Source: Gnetum montanum (lineage: Eukaryota; Streptophyta; Gnetopsida; Gnetales; Gnetaceae). Taken from it: 64,000 bases of DNA. Within the stretch, counting starts at the first letter, position 1; each line of letters starts with the position of its first letter. The stretch spans positions 402,189 through 466,188 of the forward strand of contig MNCI01002119.1 of NCBI GenBank assembly GCA_015680685.1. Reading direction: 5' to 3'. The position numbers were made by a program, and so were the translations under genes. This document shows positions 42,690 to 54,148 of the stretch, one piece after another. The notes under the pieces were generated by a model. That model was not told where the DNA came from, did not search any database, and saw only the letters and a program-made list of their open reading frames with translations.

Positions 42690-43253
42690 GTTTTAGTGGC
42701 CTATCATTTTTGCTCTATGCCGTAGTTTTAGATGGTTCATATTGTTTTGATGGTTCACCCTAATTTCCTGAGTTTGATTGATTATTAGTTGGCGATATGG
42801 GTATGGAATTAATGGAGTGGGCTTGGGGGGCCCAAGAGCCAACCATTGACGCTCCTTCTCCAAGCATTCACGTGGGAGCCTATCAGCTAAGCGTTCTTGC
42901 GTGTGGCGCAGAGGTGGAGCTGGTCTCGGAGCCTCATATTTCCTTGGGATGTGCACCACATATGGAGGCGGGTGGGATTGCGATTGGTCAGCGGGAGGCG
43001 TTTGAGACGAAGGTTGGCCGGGAACCCTAATGACGTAGGGGTGAGGTTTGCCCTACGCCTGTGTGGTGGAGGTTTGACAATTGTTAGGATTTTTGGGTGT
43101 CCTAACGATGTACGGAGTCGGTTTCAGTGGAGGTTGGGCCTCCGCTGTTGCGACGGCTGATGGTACTCAGACTACGAAAGGGGCAGGCCGAGTGTGAGGG
43201 GTTGGGGGCTTTGAGGATGTAGGTACAGCTGAAGGTATACGGAGGACATAGGG
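42690..43253 (-). pseudogene. E2 gag-protease linker with PYVIRVP-type repeats
   Basis: Proline-rich; it repeats a seven-residue theme: PFVVQIP, PFVV-stop-VP, PYIVRTP, PYVIRVP, PYVVHIP. The same theme is seen in B (five copies) and E1 (three). It is not a recognised domain. Stops at 43253 and near 43027 interrupt it. The region 42511-42690 to the protease is degenerate. Confidence 0.6.
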
Positions 43254-45746
43254 CTACTGTGGGGCGCATGGTGGTTGAGGTGTGGGGGCAAACACAGCGG
43301 GAGGAATCTGCACTACGAATGGCCTATTAGGTGCTTCCTGTTTATGTTGGGGGTAGATGGTGTTAATGTTACGTGCCTCGGCATCGTCATCAAAGTAGAT
43401 CGTGCTAATCACGTACAGGGCCTCTTTGGTGTTCAGGGGATCCTTATACACCCCCATAGGTTGATTCTGCGGTTGGACTAGGTTAGCGTCATCAAAAGTA
43501 ATTTGGCCATCATTGATCATCTGTTGTATATCCTGCTTCAGGGTAAATAAGTAATCCTTTCTGTGCCCGTTGTGTTGATGGTAGGCGCAGAAGCGATCCA
43601 TCCTAAAGCCTTTGGGTATGGGCGGCTCATCCGGCGTTGCTAAGCTTGGGTTCTGTATGAGTTGGAAGAACCGGTCATGTCTTTGGATGGCCGCAGGGGA
43701 TAACTGCTTATGTTTCATCAGCCCAGTTTTCAGGAGCTGATCAAAGAGCTGGGATGGTTTCATCGGCAGAGGTGTGTATTGAGAGGGCTCTTTCCTCTCG
43801 AAATTGCGTGTACGGTTTTTTGGGTTCTGTGATGATGATGACTCCGGGGCTGTTGTGGGAGCGGGTTTATAGTAGTTAGTAGGGGTTGCGGGTGGTTTTT
43901 GTTGGTGTGTGATGTTCGTTTGTTGCGCTCTTGCTATCGCAGCTATAGTTGTCTTGGCCTTCTCTTTATCCTTTTTAGTATGTTGATTTTTGAAGGCCAA
44001 GTATGCCGAGTCATGCCTATTTTGAGCCGCTTCCTCTATATTTTTGATCTGCACAAATGCCTGGTTAAGATCATGTGCATTAAGGTAGTACAGCTTAGAT
44101 TTAAAGAAGTCATTAATAGCCCCTTTTGAAATTGTAAATAGGTAGGTTGGGGAGATTGGCTCATGTAATTCGTTGAGGGCAGTGCTCCACCTCTAAATGA
44201 ATTTCTGAACAGGTTCAAGCGGTGCTTGCTTGACCTGTATGAGACTGTCCAACGTAGCCTCGGGTTTCAAGTTGTACTTAAACCTGGTCACGAACTAGCA
44301 TAATAAATCTTCTAAGGAGAAGATGGAATTCCTCGGTAGGCCGCGGTACCAGTCGAGTGCTCTCCCCGCGAGGGACATGGGGAACACTCGGAGAATGGAA
44401 TGAGGCCATGCCTGGAGTAGCGCACATTCCAATCTGAATGTTATGAGGTGGGCGTTGGGGTCCATCTCCCCGTTATACTTGGTTAGCGTAGGTAGGGAGA
44501 TGCCTTTGGGTAAGGTTAAGGGTGGGACTGAGGAGCTGATGGGGTCGTCGTTGTAGAAGTCCACTACTTTTAGCTCTCCGTAGGCGGCTGTTTTGAGGCG
44601 TTTTACCTCGTCTGCCAGTTCTTGCATAAGCTTCTTGGCATCTGCCCAATCTTGGGCACTCGGCGAAGCCACGGGCTGGGGGTGTGGGGCTGCATACAAG
44701 TTAGACTATTGAGTCGTGGGTTGAAAGGTCGAAAGCTGGGCAATCGGCGGTTGTGCATGTGGAAAGTTTACCGTGGGTTGCACTGAGGACGACACGTTGT
44801 ATGGGAAACGTTACGTTTGCTGCGGCTGGGGCAGTACCTGGGGAAAAGTAACTGGTGGAATCGTGTGGGGTGGCACGTGGGGGTGATAAGGCTGGTGTGA
44901 CGACACACCCATCGCTGGCCATTGCCCGGCCACATTGTGTGAAGAGGGTCTCTGTTGGGTTATGGCCGCTGAGGGGCCTGCATGCACTTGGATGTGTGGG
45001 ATGTAATGAGTGGATATGGAGGCTGGGATGACATGTGGCATATCTATCACTCGGGGTGGGAATGTCACTCCCACGTTAGCTTGAGGGGGTGATGCTTGCG
45101 AGGACGAGCTCGCAGCTGCGGTAGGGATGACTGTGAGGGGGAAAGTGTTAGGTTGGGAATCACTTGGAAGAGGGATATGCACTAGCACTGATGTTTCAGG
45201 TGGTGGTGCTTGAGCCTAGGTAAACCTAAGATGCTGGAGGGGCAAGATTTCCCCTGTTTCTGGATGAAAAATGGGGTTAGCCTACGCTTGCGGGCTAAGA
45301 GTGTGGTAGGAGTCCTCGTGCTCGGATTGAGCAGCGAAGTCATCCTCTTCTTCTGGTTGGGGTTCTAGCGCATACCGATCCAACGTGCGACTCCTTTGCA
45401 GGAGGAGTTGTGTGATGAGCTCCGAATACTGCTCTGGAACTGGGATTACATCATATGGGGAAGGGGTGAACTCGTGTCCTCCCCTGTAGAAGAGTTTGAA
45501 CTGCCTTTTCACCTCCATTTCAGCTTGGTCAATAGGTAGGCCAGCTTGTATTTTAATACATATAAAATTATACTGATCCTGGGTGATGATATTAGAGGCT
45601 GGATCTCTCCCCTGTAGCCGTAGGGATCGGTGGGGCCCTGCTATAGGTTGCACTCCTAGGTGCTGTGCGTCAGGCTGTTGGATGGCTGTGATGTCCACAA
45701 TGGCGGTGGTTTGAATGGTGGCAATAGTTTTGTTTACAAGATTCAT
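43254..45746 (-). pseudogene. E2 gag
   Basis: Starts at ATG 45746. Residues 1-155: an N-terminal domain with SLRLQGRDPASNIITQDQYNF and an acidic QPEEEDDFAAQSEHEDS. Then a Pro/Gln/Ser-rich ~250 residues, then the capsid-like part: LPTLTKYNGEMDPNAHLITF, WPHSILRVFPMSLAGRALDWYRGLP, KGAINDFFKSKLYYLNAHDLNQAF; a basic, Gln-rich stretch; and nucleocapsid CAYHQHNGHRKDYLFTLKQDI, with Tyr where the last Cys is expected. The frame is continuous from 45746 to 43254 with about five stops and no shift. It makes the particle shell. Confidence 0.87.
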
Positions 45747-46411
45747 GATGATATGTCGTGGATGCGAAATGGTCTGGGGATGTGAAGTTAGTGTTGTGTA
45801 GTGTGCAGAGTATACACTTCAATGGATAGCGTATAGTGATAGCGTATACAGCGTATGCAGCGTATACAACATATATGGTCAGCGTAGACACTGGGGAGCG
45901 TATACGGCCTAAGATGGATCACGGCGTAAAAGAGGACAGCGTAAACTAAGTGGCAGCGTAAAACAGGAGGTAGCGTACAATAATTTGCACCATAGAACGA
46001 GTAATTGGCGTAACAGAGGAGTATAAAATGAGTTGCAGAGTAAAACAGGCTCAGCGTAAAACAAGTTGTAGCGTAAAACAAGTTCGGCGTAAAACCGGCT
46101 CAGCGTAAAACAAGCGGCAATGTGAAAACAGGTCACAGCGTAAAGCGAGCTCAGCATAAAGCAGGAGACGGTAAAAGAGGTTGTAGCATCCAACAGGGGC
46201 TGGTGTAAAATGAGGCAGCGTAGGAGCCAGTAAGCTTTTAAGAGCGTAAACACTGTACAGCGTAGACGCTGGATAGTTGCAGGCTGGGGTTTTCGATTAG
46301 GCAGCATAAACGCTGGGAAGGTCTAAGCAAGGAGCGACTTGGAGTTGGCAGCATAAATGCTGGGAGTTTTCAGGTAAGGGTTTTAGGGGCCCTCCTTCTA
46401 GCGCCAATTTC
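45747..46411 (-). other. E2 leader with primer binding site and GCGTAAAAC repeats
   Basis: The presumed primer binding site is at 46391-46406 (minus: TGGCGCTAGAAGGAGG), five bases from the LTR end. I cannot assign its tRNA. Between it and gag lie ~20 copies of CAGCGTAAA(A)C about 18-25 bp apart (45920-46350), plus GCGTATACGC-like words at 45829-45905. Confidence 0.7.
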
Positions 46412-47480
46412 TGTACCGCTTGAAATCGTCGGTCTCCGGCTGGAAGGAAAATAAAGATCGTGGGATCGCAGGACGAGAACAGAAGACCCTACCTTCGCCT
46501 GAGGGTGAGTTGGAATGCACAAAGGTAGAGTACCTTGGATGGTCCGCACGTGGATTAGACAAGGATTTCCCTATGCATACGCAAAGTGTTGTATGCTGGG
46601 TTATGCGTAAACAACATAGCTAGCGTAAACAAAGCGTAAATGGCGTAAAACAAATGCGAACAGTGCGTGAGCGTAAACGGACGTGAACAGAATGCGTGGG
46701 CCAAGTTGACGTAAAAATGTAAAATATAAACAATCTGATGCAGCAAATGTAAACAATGGTATTACAGAGTCAAAGTACAGTGCACCGGTCTAACACAGTC
46801 ATGAGGGAACACAAGGCCAACCGACCTTGGTGAAGTGGGAAATCGGGGTTTATATACAGGTTGTTACGCTAGACTCAGGTTAGGAGACACGTGGCGTGTT
46901 GACCGGGTGCACACACTTTACCAAAATACAATATATTACATCTGTCAAGCGTATACGCCATGTGAGGCGGGCGTATATGCTGGGTGAAGATGCTGTGCTC
47001 GGCGTATACACTGGCGGATGCAGGGCATATACGCTGGTGAATGCAGGGCGTATACGCTGGTGAATGCTGGGCATATACGTTGGGCGTATACGCCGAAGGA
47101 TGTCCACTTGCTTCAATCTTTGCTCTTTGGTGTTGTCTTCATGCTATCATTGGAGATCTTGTCATCGAGCGTATGCATCGGCAGTACCTGGGCGTATATG
47201 CTAGAGTGTCGAGCGTATACGCCGTAGAGTGCCAGGCGTATCTGCTAGGCATACACGCTGTAGGGTGCAAGGCGTATACGCTGGGCGTACACGCTGTAGG
47301 TGTGTACTTGGGCATATACGCTAGGCGTATACGCTGGCGCAACATACTTGGTGAAAATTAAGTATTTCAAGGCCCGAGATTGCCATGTATGACATTTCAT
47401 GTAGTTGAGGTTGTCCGTGGGTCTCAGGGTCCTTCTTTGGTGTCAGATAAGTACCAAGTGCCAAATTTTGTGGTGTTTCA
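46412..47480 (-). repeat. 5' LTR of E2
   Basis: Same ends as the 3' LTR (TGAAACACC to CGGTACA on the minus strand). TATA box at 46849-46856. The palindrome array is at 46945-47340. A 159-bp block present in the partner is missing after 46817. Confidence 0.92.
46849..46856 (-). promoter_or_regulatory. LTR TATA box, E2 5' LTR
   Basis: TATATAAA on the minus strand; the start of the E2 genomic RNA would lie ~30 bp downstream. Confidence 0.78.
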
Positions 47481-47485
47481 GCGAC

Positions 47486-49346
47486 CAAAAACATTGATGG
47501 CTGGAATACCGAGAGGTTGTTGGGTGAACATTTTAACCCCGAATCTATGCGAGGGCCATGTTGGAGAAGACAAAAGTGGGGTTCCTTGAATGGTCTGGTC
47601 GATTAGATAGGGACTTAATTGGTGTATCTTAACCTTACGTAAACATTCATTCTGAAAGTGAAACGTGTAAGATAAATTGATGATTAATAAATGTAAAACA
47701 ACGAAGATAATGCAAAATAATAGTTTTAATGAGAAGATAGCAAAACAAACTTGGGTGAGAAAATGCACTGCCCCAAAGTCACAGATTTGATTCTTTGCCT
47801 TATTTGAAAAGGGTGTACAATAGGTTATATTACATCCAATAGACACTGCTTACACCGAGTGGTATAGTCATAGTTCTTCTACTCACTGATCAATTTTCTA
47901 GGATGTTAAAATGCTTGACTCACAAAGGAATGTTTGGAGCCAACCATAGAGCTCAAAGATAACTAGAATGCTCAAGAAAAATGCCAAGTATGCTTTCTAA
48001 AAGCTAGCTCAAAAGCCAACCAGCCAATGCGAAAAGCCAACAAGCCAACTACTCTTGTTAATGCCAAAAAAGTTAATGCAAATGCCAACCCTTTAAGCAT
48101 TATCTGCCAGGGTATTTATAGGGCTAGGAGAGGGAGAGAAATATTGTCTGGGTGCCACATGTCCTGGACCCCACAAGATGCTGACATGTCCATACCATGT
48201 AGATATGCAATACTGGACGTGAACTTTGGTACACTATGACTATACCATCGGGACTACACATGTCAAGATCCAGTGTGCTAATGGTGCAAGTAAAATGGAT
48301 GTTATGCTTCGGGACTACGTCTTCCTTGGCTTCAAAAGCAAGGTTAAGCGTAGGAACAATGTTTTGGGAGCTGACTGGGGGGCATGCAAAACAAAGTGGA
48401 ACTACTGATTCTGCCAAGGTGATGCCAAAGTGAGGAAGATTGTTGTCACCAAGTTATAGAGGTACCTAAAGATGTCTTGCTACTTGTGTATTAGTGTTGT
48501 ACTAATCATGCTATTGAACACATTGATGTAGCATAAGTGGCTACTTGTTACAATGTGCTACGCTATGTAGCGTAGCCACTACTATTGACTAAAATTTATG
48601 TTGGAGCCATAGAGCATTTTTTTGTAACTTTTTTCCTTTATGCGGGAGAGCTTTTGAATTCATGGAACTCATTTCTAAAACATTTCCTACTTTTGCATCA
48701 TTGCTACGCTGTGCTATGTTATGTAGCGTAGCATAGCATAGTGGCTAGCATATCCTGCTTCCTCGTTTAATTCACCAATTTCTAGCAAGAAACTTTGCTT
48801 GAGACTTGTGGATCAAGTGGGATGAAGAGTTTTGGAGGCCAAAGTCTTGTTAAGGTGCCATTTTCCTATTGGAATCACTTAGCAAGATGGACCTTTCGAC
48901 TTTGCTTTTTCTATGTTGTGCTACGCTACAGAGCGTAGCATAGCATAGAACCTTACGTTGACTAAATCCTGCCTTGTCTTCACAATTACTTTGTTACTTC
49001 ACACTTGGACACTTGAGAAACTATTTTTTCAAGGCTTTCTATGCTGCATAGTGTAGCATATCATAGCAGACTTCTTTACTAGAAAAATTGCTAAACTATT
49101 TTTCTCATCCCAAACACTTTCAACAACTCCTAGCCTAGTTTCTGCATACATTGTCAACCAAGTCGATTGTCCAATTGGGCATACTGGAGAGTCTGGCAAG
49201 CCTATCAACCTTGGAGGTAGAAAACTTGCTGGACTAGACAGTGTACCCTTAGCATGAGCCATCATGATGCTACACTTGTGGAAATCCTTGCCTAAATTTC
49301 AAGACTCTATTGAAGCATGAGAGTCCTGAAATTTTATGGTATTTCA
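47486..49346 (-). repeat. 3' LTR of E3 (main part)
   Basis: Runs from CAAAAACATTGATGGC to GGTATTTCA; its first nine bases are at 29881. TATA box on the minus strand at 48113-48121. Palindromes: 48557-48577, 48705-48745 (GCTACGCTGTGCTATG...CATAGCATAG), 48913-48950, 49040-49065. Contains CCTTGAATGGTCTGGTCGATT at 47583, the U5 block shared by all. Confidence 0.87.
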
Positions 49347-49416
49347 CTGGCCCCTCTTTGTCGATGTCTGGAGGATTAGCCAAATAGATGTCGACAAAGA
49401 ATACGAAACACCATGA
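49337..49416 (-). other. Polypurine tract and inverted repeat, E3
   Basis: Minus strand GACAAAGAGGGGCCAG precedes TGAAATACC; the inverted partner GACAAAGAATACGAAACACCAT is at 49392-49413. Confidence 0.7.
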
Positions 49417-50229
49417 AGGACAAGATACCAACATTTCTCTTCTATAGTTTCTCAGATGTTGCTTTACTGTGCTTGGGAGTACTAGCATAGCTGTGTAGGA
49501 AAAAAAGGAGGAAAAGGGTGGATTTGAAGGGACAGGTTCAGGAGAAGGAAAGATGAATTGTTGTGCGATCCCTCGTCGGAATGATTATGAGGGAATTAGC
49601 ACACGTGGGTATCTTTCTTCGGTTGGGTTCTGTCCTCTCATTGGGATGCTTAGAGATGGTCATTGTAAGACAACTGGTGTGCCACTTGTTTTGTACATAC
49701 GCTTTTTCTCTTCTTCTTCATTTCGAGCTCTCATTTTTTTTAGCTCTGTTACACTTGTGCGCTTTTCTTTTGTTGCTTAGCCATATTCATTTGCAAACAA
49801 CCTTGTTGTTGTAGGATAGGTGTTTCCTCCTTGGGATGAATTATGTTACATCCATGTAGGGCTTTGACTTTCCTACAGATTCTTCCCATGTGGCGAGTTG
49901 CGTTATGCACGTCATGGACTTTGTGGTTGAGCATATGGGAGGGCTTTACATGCATCGAGAAAGATAGTAAATGAGGTGTAAAAGGGGAAAATGTGGGTGT
50001 AAGAAGAAAAATGATGAAGGGTAATGAGGAAGGGTAAGATGTGCACTCCCAAGTAGCTTAGCTAGTCAGAGCGATCACTTCGGAATGTTGCAGTGTCCTG
50101 TCCTCCTAGTGAAACACATCTCTGACCGACGCTATCTCAGCTCATACCCTGTAGGCACAATAGAAAGCAGACCAAAGAAATGTAACCATGAAGTGCAGTT
50201 AGGCAAAGGTCTTACTTGCTTTAGACATC
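49417..50229 (-). other. 3' untranslated region of E3
   Basis: No gene. Inverted homolog of 2712-3445, including ATAGGTGTTTCCTCC near 49816. Confidence 0.55.
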
Positions 50230-50560
50230 ACCAAAGTGGTATGCATTTGGTGATGTCCAAAGTAGGAAGGCCAGTAGTAGTCTTGATAGCGGCACATTGA
50301 AGAGGCTAGCACCGAACGGGCTAGGTGTTGCGACGATGCGAGTGCTCAAGAGTCGCTGCCCAAGGCAAAAATCATGTATTTCAGCTGTAAGTAGAGAGTC
50401 TTAATAGTTGAATGTCTGTTGAGCTCAAACTATGGTGGGGGCTAGAGAATAGCAACTTTGTGGCTGGACCATAAATGTGCTAGGACTCCAGTAGCAAGTG
50501 CTGACACCATAAGCTATCGTCGGGGCGATGGGTTGCGGTGGCAGTAGCTCCGAAAGGTCA
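50230..50560 (-). other. Frame-conserved 3' segment, E3
   Basis: On the minus strand: LLPPQPIAPTIAYGVSTCYWSP, MVQPQSCYSLAPTIV, AEIHDFCLGQRLLSTRI, LLLAFLLWTSP. Stops replace two codons (Q and D positions). Aligns with A and E1 without shift. Confidence 0.4.
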
Positions 50561-50759
50561 GCAAGATGTCCAATGATATCTCCAAAGGATTAGCAAGATG
50601 TCAAGGGCAATGGCATAGCATATGTTCTAGAGGATATTCTCTTGTCATCGTGAACTGCGTTCTGGAACTACCATGTCCCATACCACATCGAAATTGTACA
50701 CGCTCACTTGTTTGAGTGATGGTGGATACAAATTCAGAACATTGTGTCATGAACCCAAT

Positions 50760-51125
50760 TTAAGATCCTAGTAGAAAATCTAATGTACTGGTTTAAGGTC
50801 CCAGTAGACCATTGTGCTAGTTTAAGGTCCCAGTAAACTATTGTGCAAGTTTCAGGTCCTAGCAAATCGTTGTGCTAGTTTATCATCATAGCAGATGATG
50901 GATGGGCTAGTTTAAGATCATCGTGGACCTTCTGTGCTAGTTTAACATCATAGTAGATGTTTTATGCTAGTTTATAGTCATGGTAGACTATTTGTACCAG
51001 TTTACAGTCATTGTGCCAGTTTATAGTCATGGCAGACTATTTGTACCAATTTACAGTCATGGCAAATCATGGATGTCAATTTATAGTCGTAGCGGACTAT
51101 GGGTGCCAATTTACAGTTGTAGTGG
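50760..51125 (-). repeat. Dyad-unit array downstream of E3 integrase
   Basis: About twelve units. Clear pairs of arms: GGTC-CCAGTA-GACC (50797), CATC-ATAGCA-GATG (50884), AACATC-ATAGTA-GATGTT (50943), ATAGTC-ATGGTA-GACTAT (50974), ATAGTC-GTAGCG-GACTAT (51082). The clearest case of arms changing together. Confidence 0.88.
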
Positions 51126-51139
51126 ACAAGTTTCCTACC

Positions 51140-52351
51140 TTGATTCTATGTTAAATGTAGTATAGCTTCAAGTATAAATGGTTCATAGGATCTACAAACT
51201 CCTTGCCATCCATGTCTGCTAGCTTGAAGGCTCCATTCTCATAGGCTTTTGTTACTACAAATGGACCTTCCTAGTTTGTCGAAAACTTGTCTACACGTTC
51301 ACGCACAGCTTTGAGGACTAGGTCCCCATTTTTAATCGACTGTCAATGTAGGTTTTCATGATCATTTTTCCATTGTTTTTCCTAATACCATTCGATATGG
51401 CTCAGTGTTTGTGCACGCTCTTCCTCTAGGGAGTCCAGATCGATGATCCTTGACTCATTGTTTTGTGCTTCATTTACGACACTCGAAAGGATCATCTGTA
51501 GTGATGGTACCTAAAATTTAAGAGGTAAGACTACTTCAAATCTGTAAACTAGACTATAGGGGGTCTTACCTGTAGCCATCCTACACATCATACAATAGGC
51601 CAATAGCACATAGAGGATTTTCTCGTGCCACTGCCTCTTGTTGTTGCTAAGCATTCTCTTAAGCAAGTTGATGATGACCTTGTTCATTGCTTCTGCCTAA
51701 CCATTATCCTATGGGTAATATGATGATGAGAAAGACTACTTAATTCCAAGGTTGCTACAAAAGGTTCTAGTTTCTGCACTACTAAACTATGGCCCATTGT
51801 CCGTCACAATAGTCATGGGAAGACCAACCCTTGTTACGATGTTATCCAAGATGAAGTGGCAAACCTATTGAGACGTAGTTTAACTAAGGGGAATAACCTC
51901 TGCCCACTTCATAAAGTACTCAAAGGTTGTAATGATGAAGCTATGCCCTATGGAAGACTTAGGTGTTATGGATCCTATGATATCTAGTCCTCATCATTGG
52001 AATGGCCACATGATCTATGTAGGGTGCAACTCATTAGGTGATACATGTATAAGATTTGCGTGGCATTGGCATGTGTCACACATCTTGACTTTAGTGAAGC
52101 AATCCCATTCCATGCAAGGCTAGTAATACCCTAGGCATCTAATCTTAGCTGTCATACCCTTGGGAGCTATGTGTCCTCCACATAGTCCTTCATAAAATTT
52201 GCTAATGATTTTTTGTGCTTCCTCCCCACCAATGCAAGTTAACACTATTCCATCAAAGGAGCGTTTACACAAGGTGTTATCTCCTATGAGGACATACTAT
52301 TGTGCTTGCTTTCGAATTACATCCCTTTGGTAGATGTCAAACCATGTGGGG
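51140..52351 (-). pseudogene. E3 integrase (C-terminal two thirds)
   Basis: On the minus strand, from the HHCC region (GGEEAQKIIS-like segment near 52235, CDTCQCHANLIHV near 52080) through GLDIIGSITPKSS, VTDNGP (Asp), NGQAEAMNK (Glu) to the GPY/F-like end at ~51190 (KLADMDGKEFVDPMNHL). Stops are frequent and no ORF above ~60 codons remains. E4 is inserted at the N-terminal side. Confidence 0.75.
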
Positions 52352-54075
52352 TGTAGCAACCAAAAATGTCAGCAGCTGGAAGAACGCCGGGGTCGGCGAA
52401 TGCAACAATTCCAACCCCGTGCCCGTAGGAGGGTGGTGCTGGGTGTGTGCGAACATGGGGTGCCCTGAATGGTCTGGTCGATCAGACAGGGACTTACATT
52501 GGCATCAATATAGCCTTTTGCAATATAAATCATACAAATTGCGAGATAGTGTTTACGGGTAGATACAGCAAAAAAAAAGGAATCTGTAAAAATGCAATAG
52601 TAATGCAGAGTATTAAACAAAGTAGAGAGGCGATGGTAATAAGAAGTGATGCTGAACAAGAGAAACGTAAATGCAATAGTAATACGAGATGATGTTTGAA
52701 AGTAAATAAGACAAAAAATAATGCAAGAAAGCTAGATAGTAAATGAGAGGTAAAGTAAAATATGGTTAGAAACATGCACCGCTTCAAAGTTACAAATTAG
52801 TCCTGTCAGGGCAGATACAATTAGCTGCACAGCGTGACGGAGTGCAGAAGTTCCAAGGGTAACCGAAGCGTGCTGGGAAGCAGAAAGAGCTATGCGCTTG
52901 GGCACGGACATCACATACAAACAATGCGAGATTCTATCAAGGTGTTAGAACGAAGATCGGGACCTTACACCAGCTGGAAGAGGTTCTAGATTACTGGCCT
53001 TTTTTTTCTTTTTGCCAAATCGCAGGTATCTTTTTCTTTTTTTTTATAGCCAAGAAATTTTTTTGGACCTTTTGTATGTTGTTTTCCGTGATATTTATAG
53101 GGATGAAGGTAAGCAAAAGAGGTTTTTTGAATACTACATGTCGCAAACTTATGCTACCTCACTGATGTTACTTGAGCCATCTGTGATCGTTGGGCTTATA
53201 TGACCATTGCGATGCGAGCCTGTCATGCAATAACTGCGATCCTACTACGTCGCAACTGTACCATCAACTCCTAGAGACATGTGCCAATGGTACAATTGGG
53301 TGGAGTGCATTAATGTCACACGACCACCTACATGCCGCACTGTGCTTTGTGACGTGACTTTCTTGGCATGGCGTAGCATCTTGCCACACATCCTACCATA
53401 TGTCACGTACTTACTATGCGATGCTACACTACATAGCGTAGCGTAGCATAGCGATTGGCCTCAATCACAATAGTTTTGCTGATTTGCAACTCATTCTCCT
53501 CTGATGCAAGTTTTGTGAACTTTGCTGATTTCACCTTTCGAACTATCTTCTATCCCTTTCGTAGGATTGCTAAGCCTTGCTGCGCCATATAGCTCAGTGT
53601 AGCATAGCAGCAGACATGGTCTATCGCTTCCTAGCAAAAATAGATATTACTGTAGACCTCGAAGTCGGGTGAGGGGAGTGGGTAGTGGAGTCGTTGCTAT
53701 GCTACGCTGTGTGACATTGCGTAGCGTAACATTTCATTCAGCCATTTTTTTCTGAAGCTTGCTACGCTACATATCGTAACATAGCATAGTAGGCTTCGTG
53801 ACTTAGAAAACTTGCCAAACTACTTTTTTGTGCACCCAGGATATAGTCGCTAATTCTGCACACCATTTCTAAGTAGGCTGCCGGTTGTTCAGGCTACTTT
53901 GATGGGCAGGCAGGATGGTATAGGGCCTAGCCATGCTCAAAGTAGAAAATTTCCCGAACTGGCCATCCTAGACTCAGAACATTCTTCTTCCAATGAACTG
54001 CAACAGTGCTGTGCGGACTGTAAGAGCCTGATGAGGCCAGGATGACCCCGCATTTCTATTTTTTTGGGTGTTTCA
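52352..54075 (-). repeat. 3' LTR of E4
   Basis: TGTAGCAACCAAAAATG... to GGGTGTTTCA. TATA box on the minus strand at 53092-53100. Palindromes: 53415-53452 (GCGATGCTACACTAC...GTAGCGTAGCATAGCG), 53690-53730, 53757-53790. U5 block CCTGAATGGTCTGGTCGATC at 52473. Confidence 0.88.
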
Positions 54076-54148
54076 TTGGCCCCTATTTATCGACGTCTAG
54101 AGAACAAGCTCGATGGACATTGGCAAAGAATACAAAACACCGTAGTAG
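54066..54148 (-). other. Polypurine tract and inverted repeat, E4
   Basis: Minus strand CGATAAATAGGGGCCAA precedes TGAAACACC; partner GGCAAAGAATACAAAACACC at 54122-54141. Confidence 0.68.

Larger units (their letters stand above)
29890..47480 (-). mobile_element. Element E2: near-complete Tat/Ogre-type retrotransposon with antisense gene
   Basis: 17.6 kb with exact ends: target duplication GCGAC at 29885-29889 and 47481-47485, LTRs 29890-31108 and 46412-47480, both TG...CA on the minus strand. Order (minus): 5' LTR, primer binding site, gag, FVIKVP-like linker, protease, antisense gene (plus), RT, RNase H, archaeal-type RNase H, integrase, dyad array, polypurine tract, 3' LTR. It belongs to a different family from the others: its LTR palindrome is GCGTATACGC. 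It is the best preserved copy and, from LTR similarity, probably the youngest. Confidence 0.93.
29881..52351 (-). mobile_element. Element E3: Ty3/gypsy relic split by E2 and cut by E4
   Basis: The first nine bases of its 3' LTR (TGTAGCGAC) are at 29881-29889; the rest resumes at 47486 after E2, with the target duplication GCGAC. Then come its 3' region, dyad array and integrase C-terminal part, until E4 enters at 52352. The remainder lies outside the window. Confidence 0.8.

Noticed and set aside
42897-43160. Plus-strand ORFs opposite the E2 gag-protease linker
   Set aside because: Shadow of the proline-rich linker on the other strand; not conserved in E1 or B.
46391-46406. Assigning a tRNA to the primer binding site TGGCGCTAGAAGGAGG
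   Set aside because: The sequence fits a primer binding site by position, but I cannot match it to a tRNA 3' end without a search.
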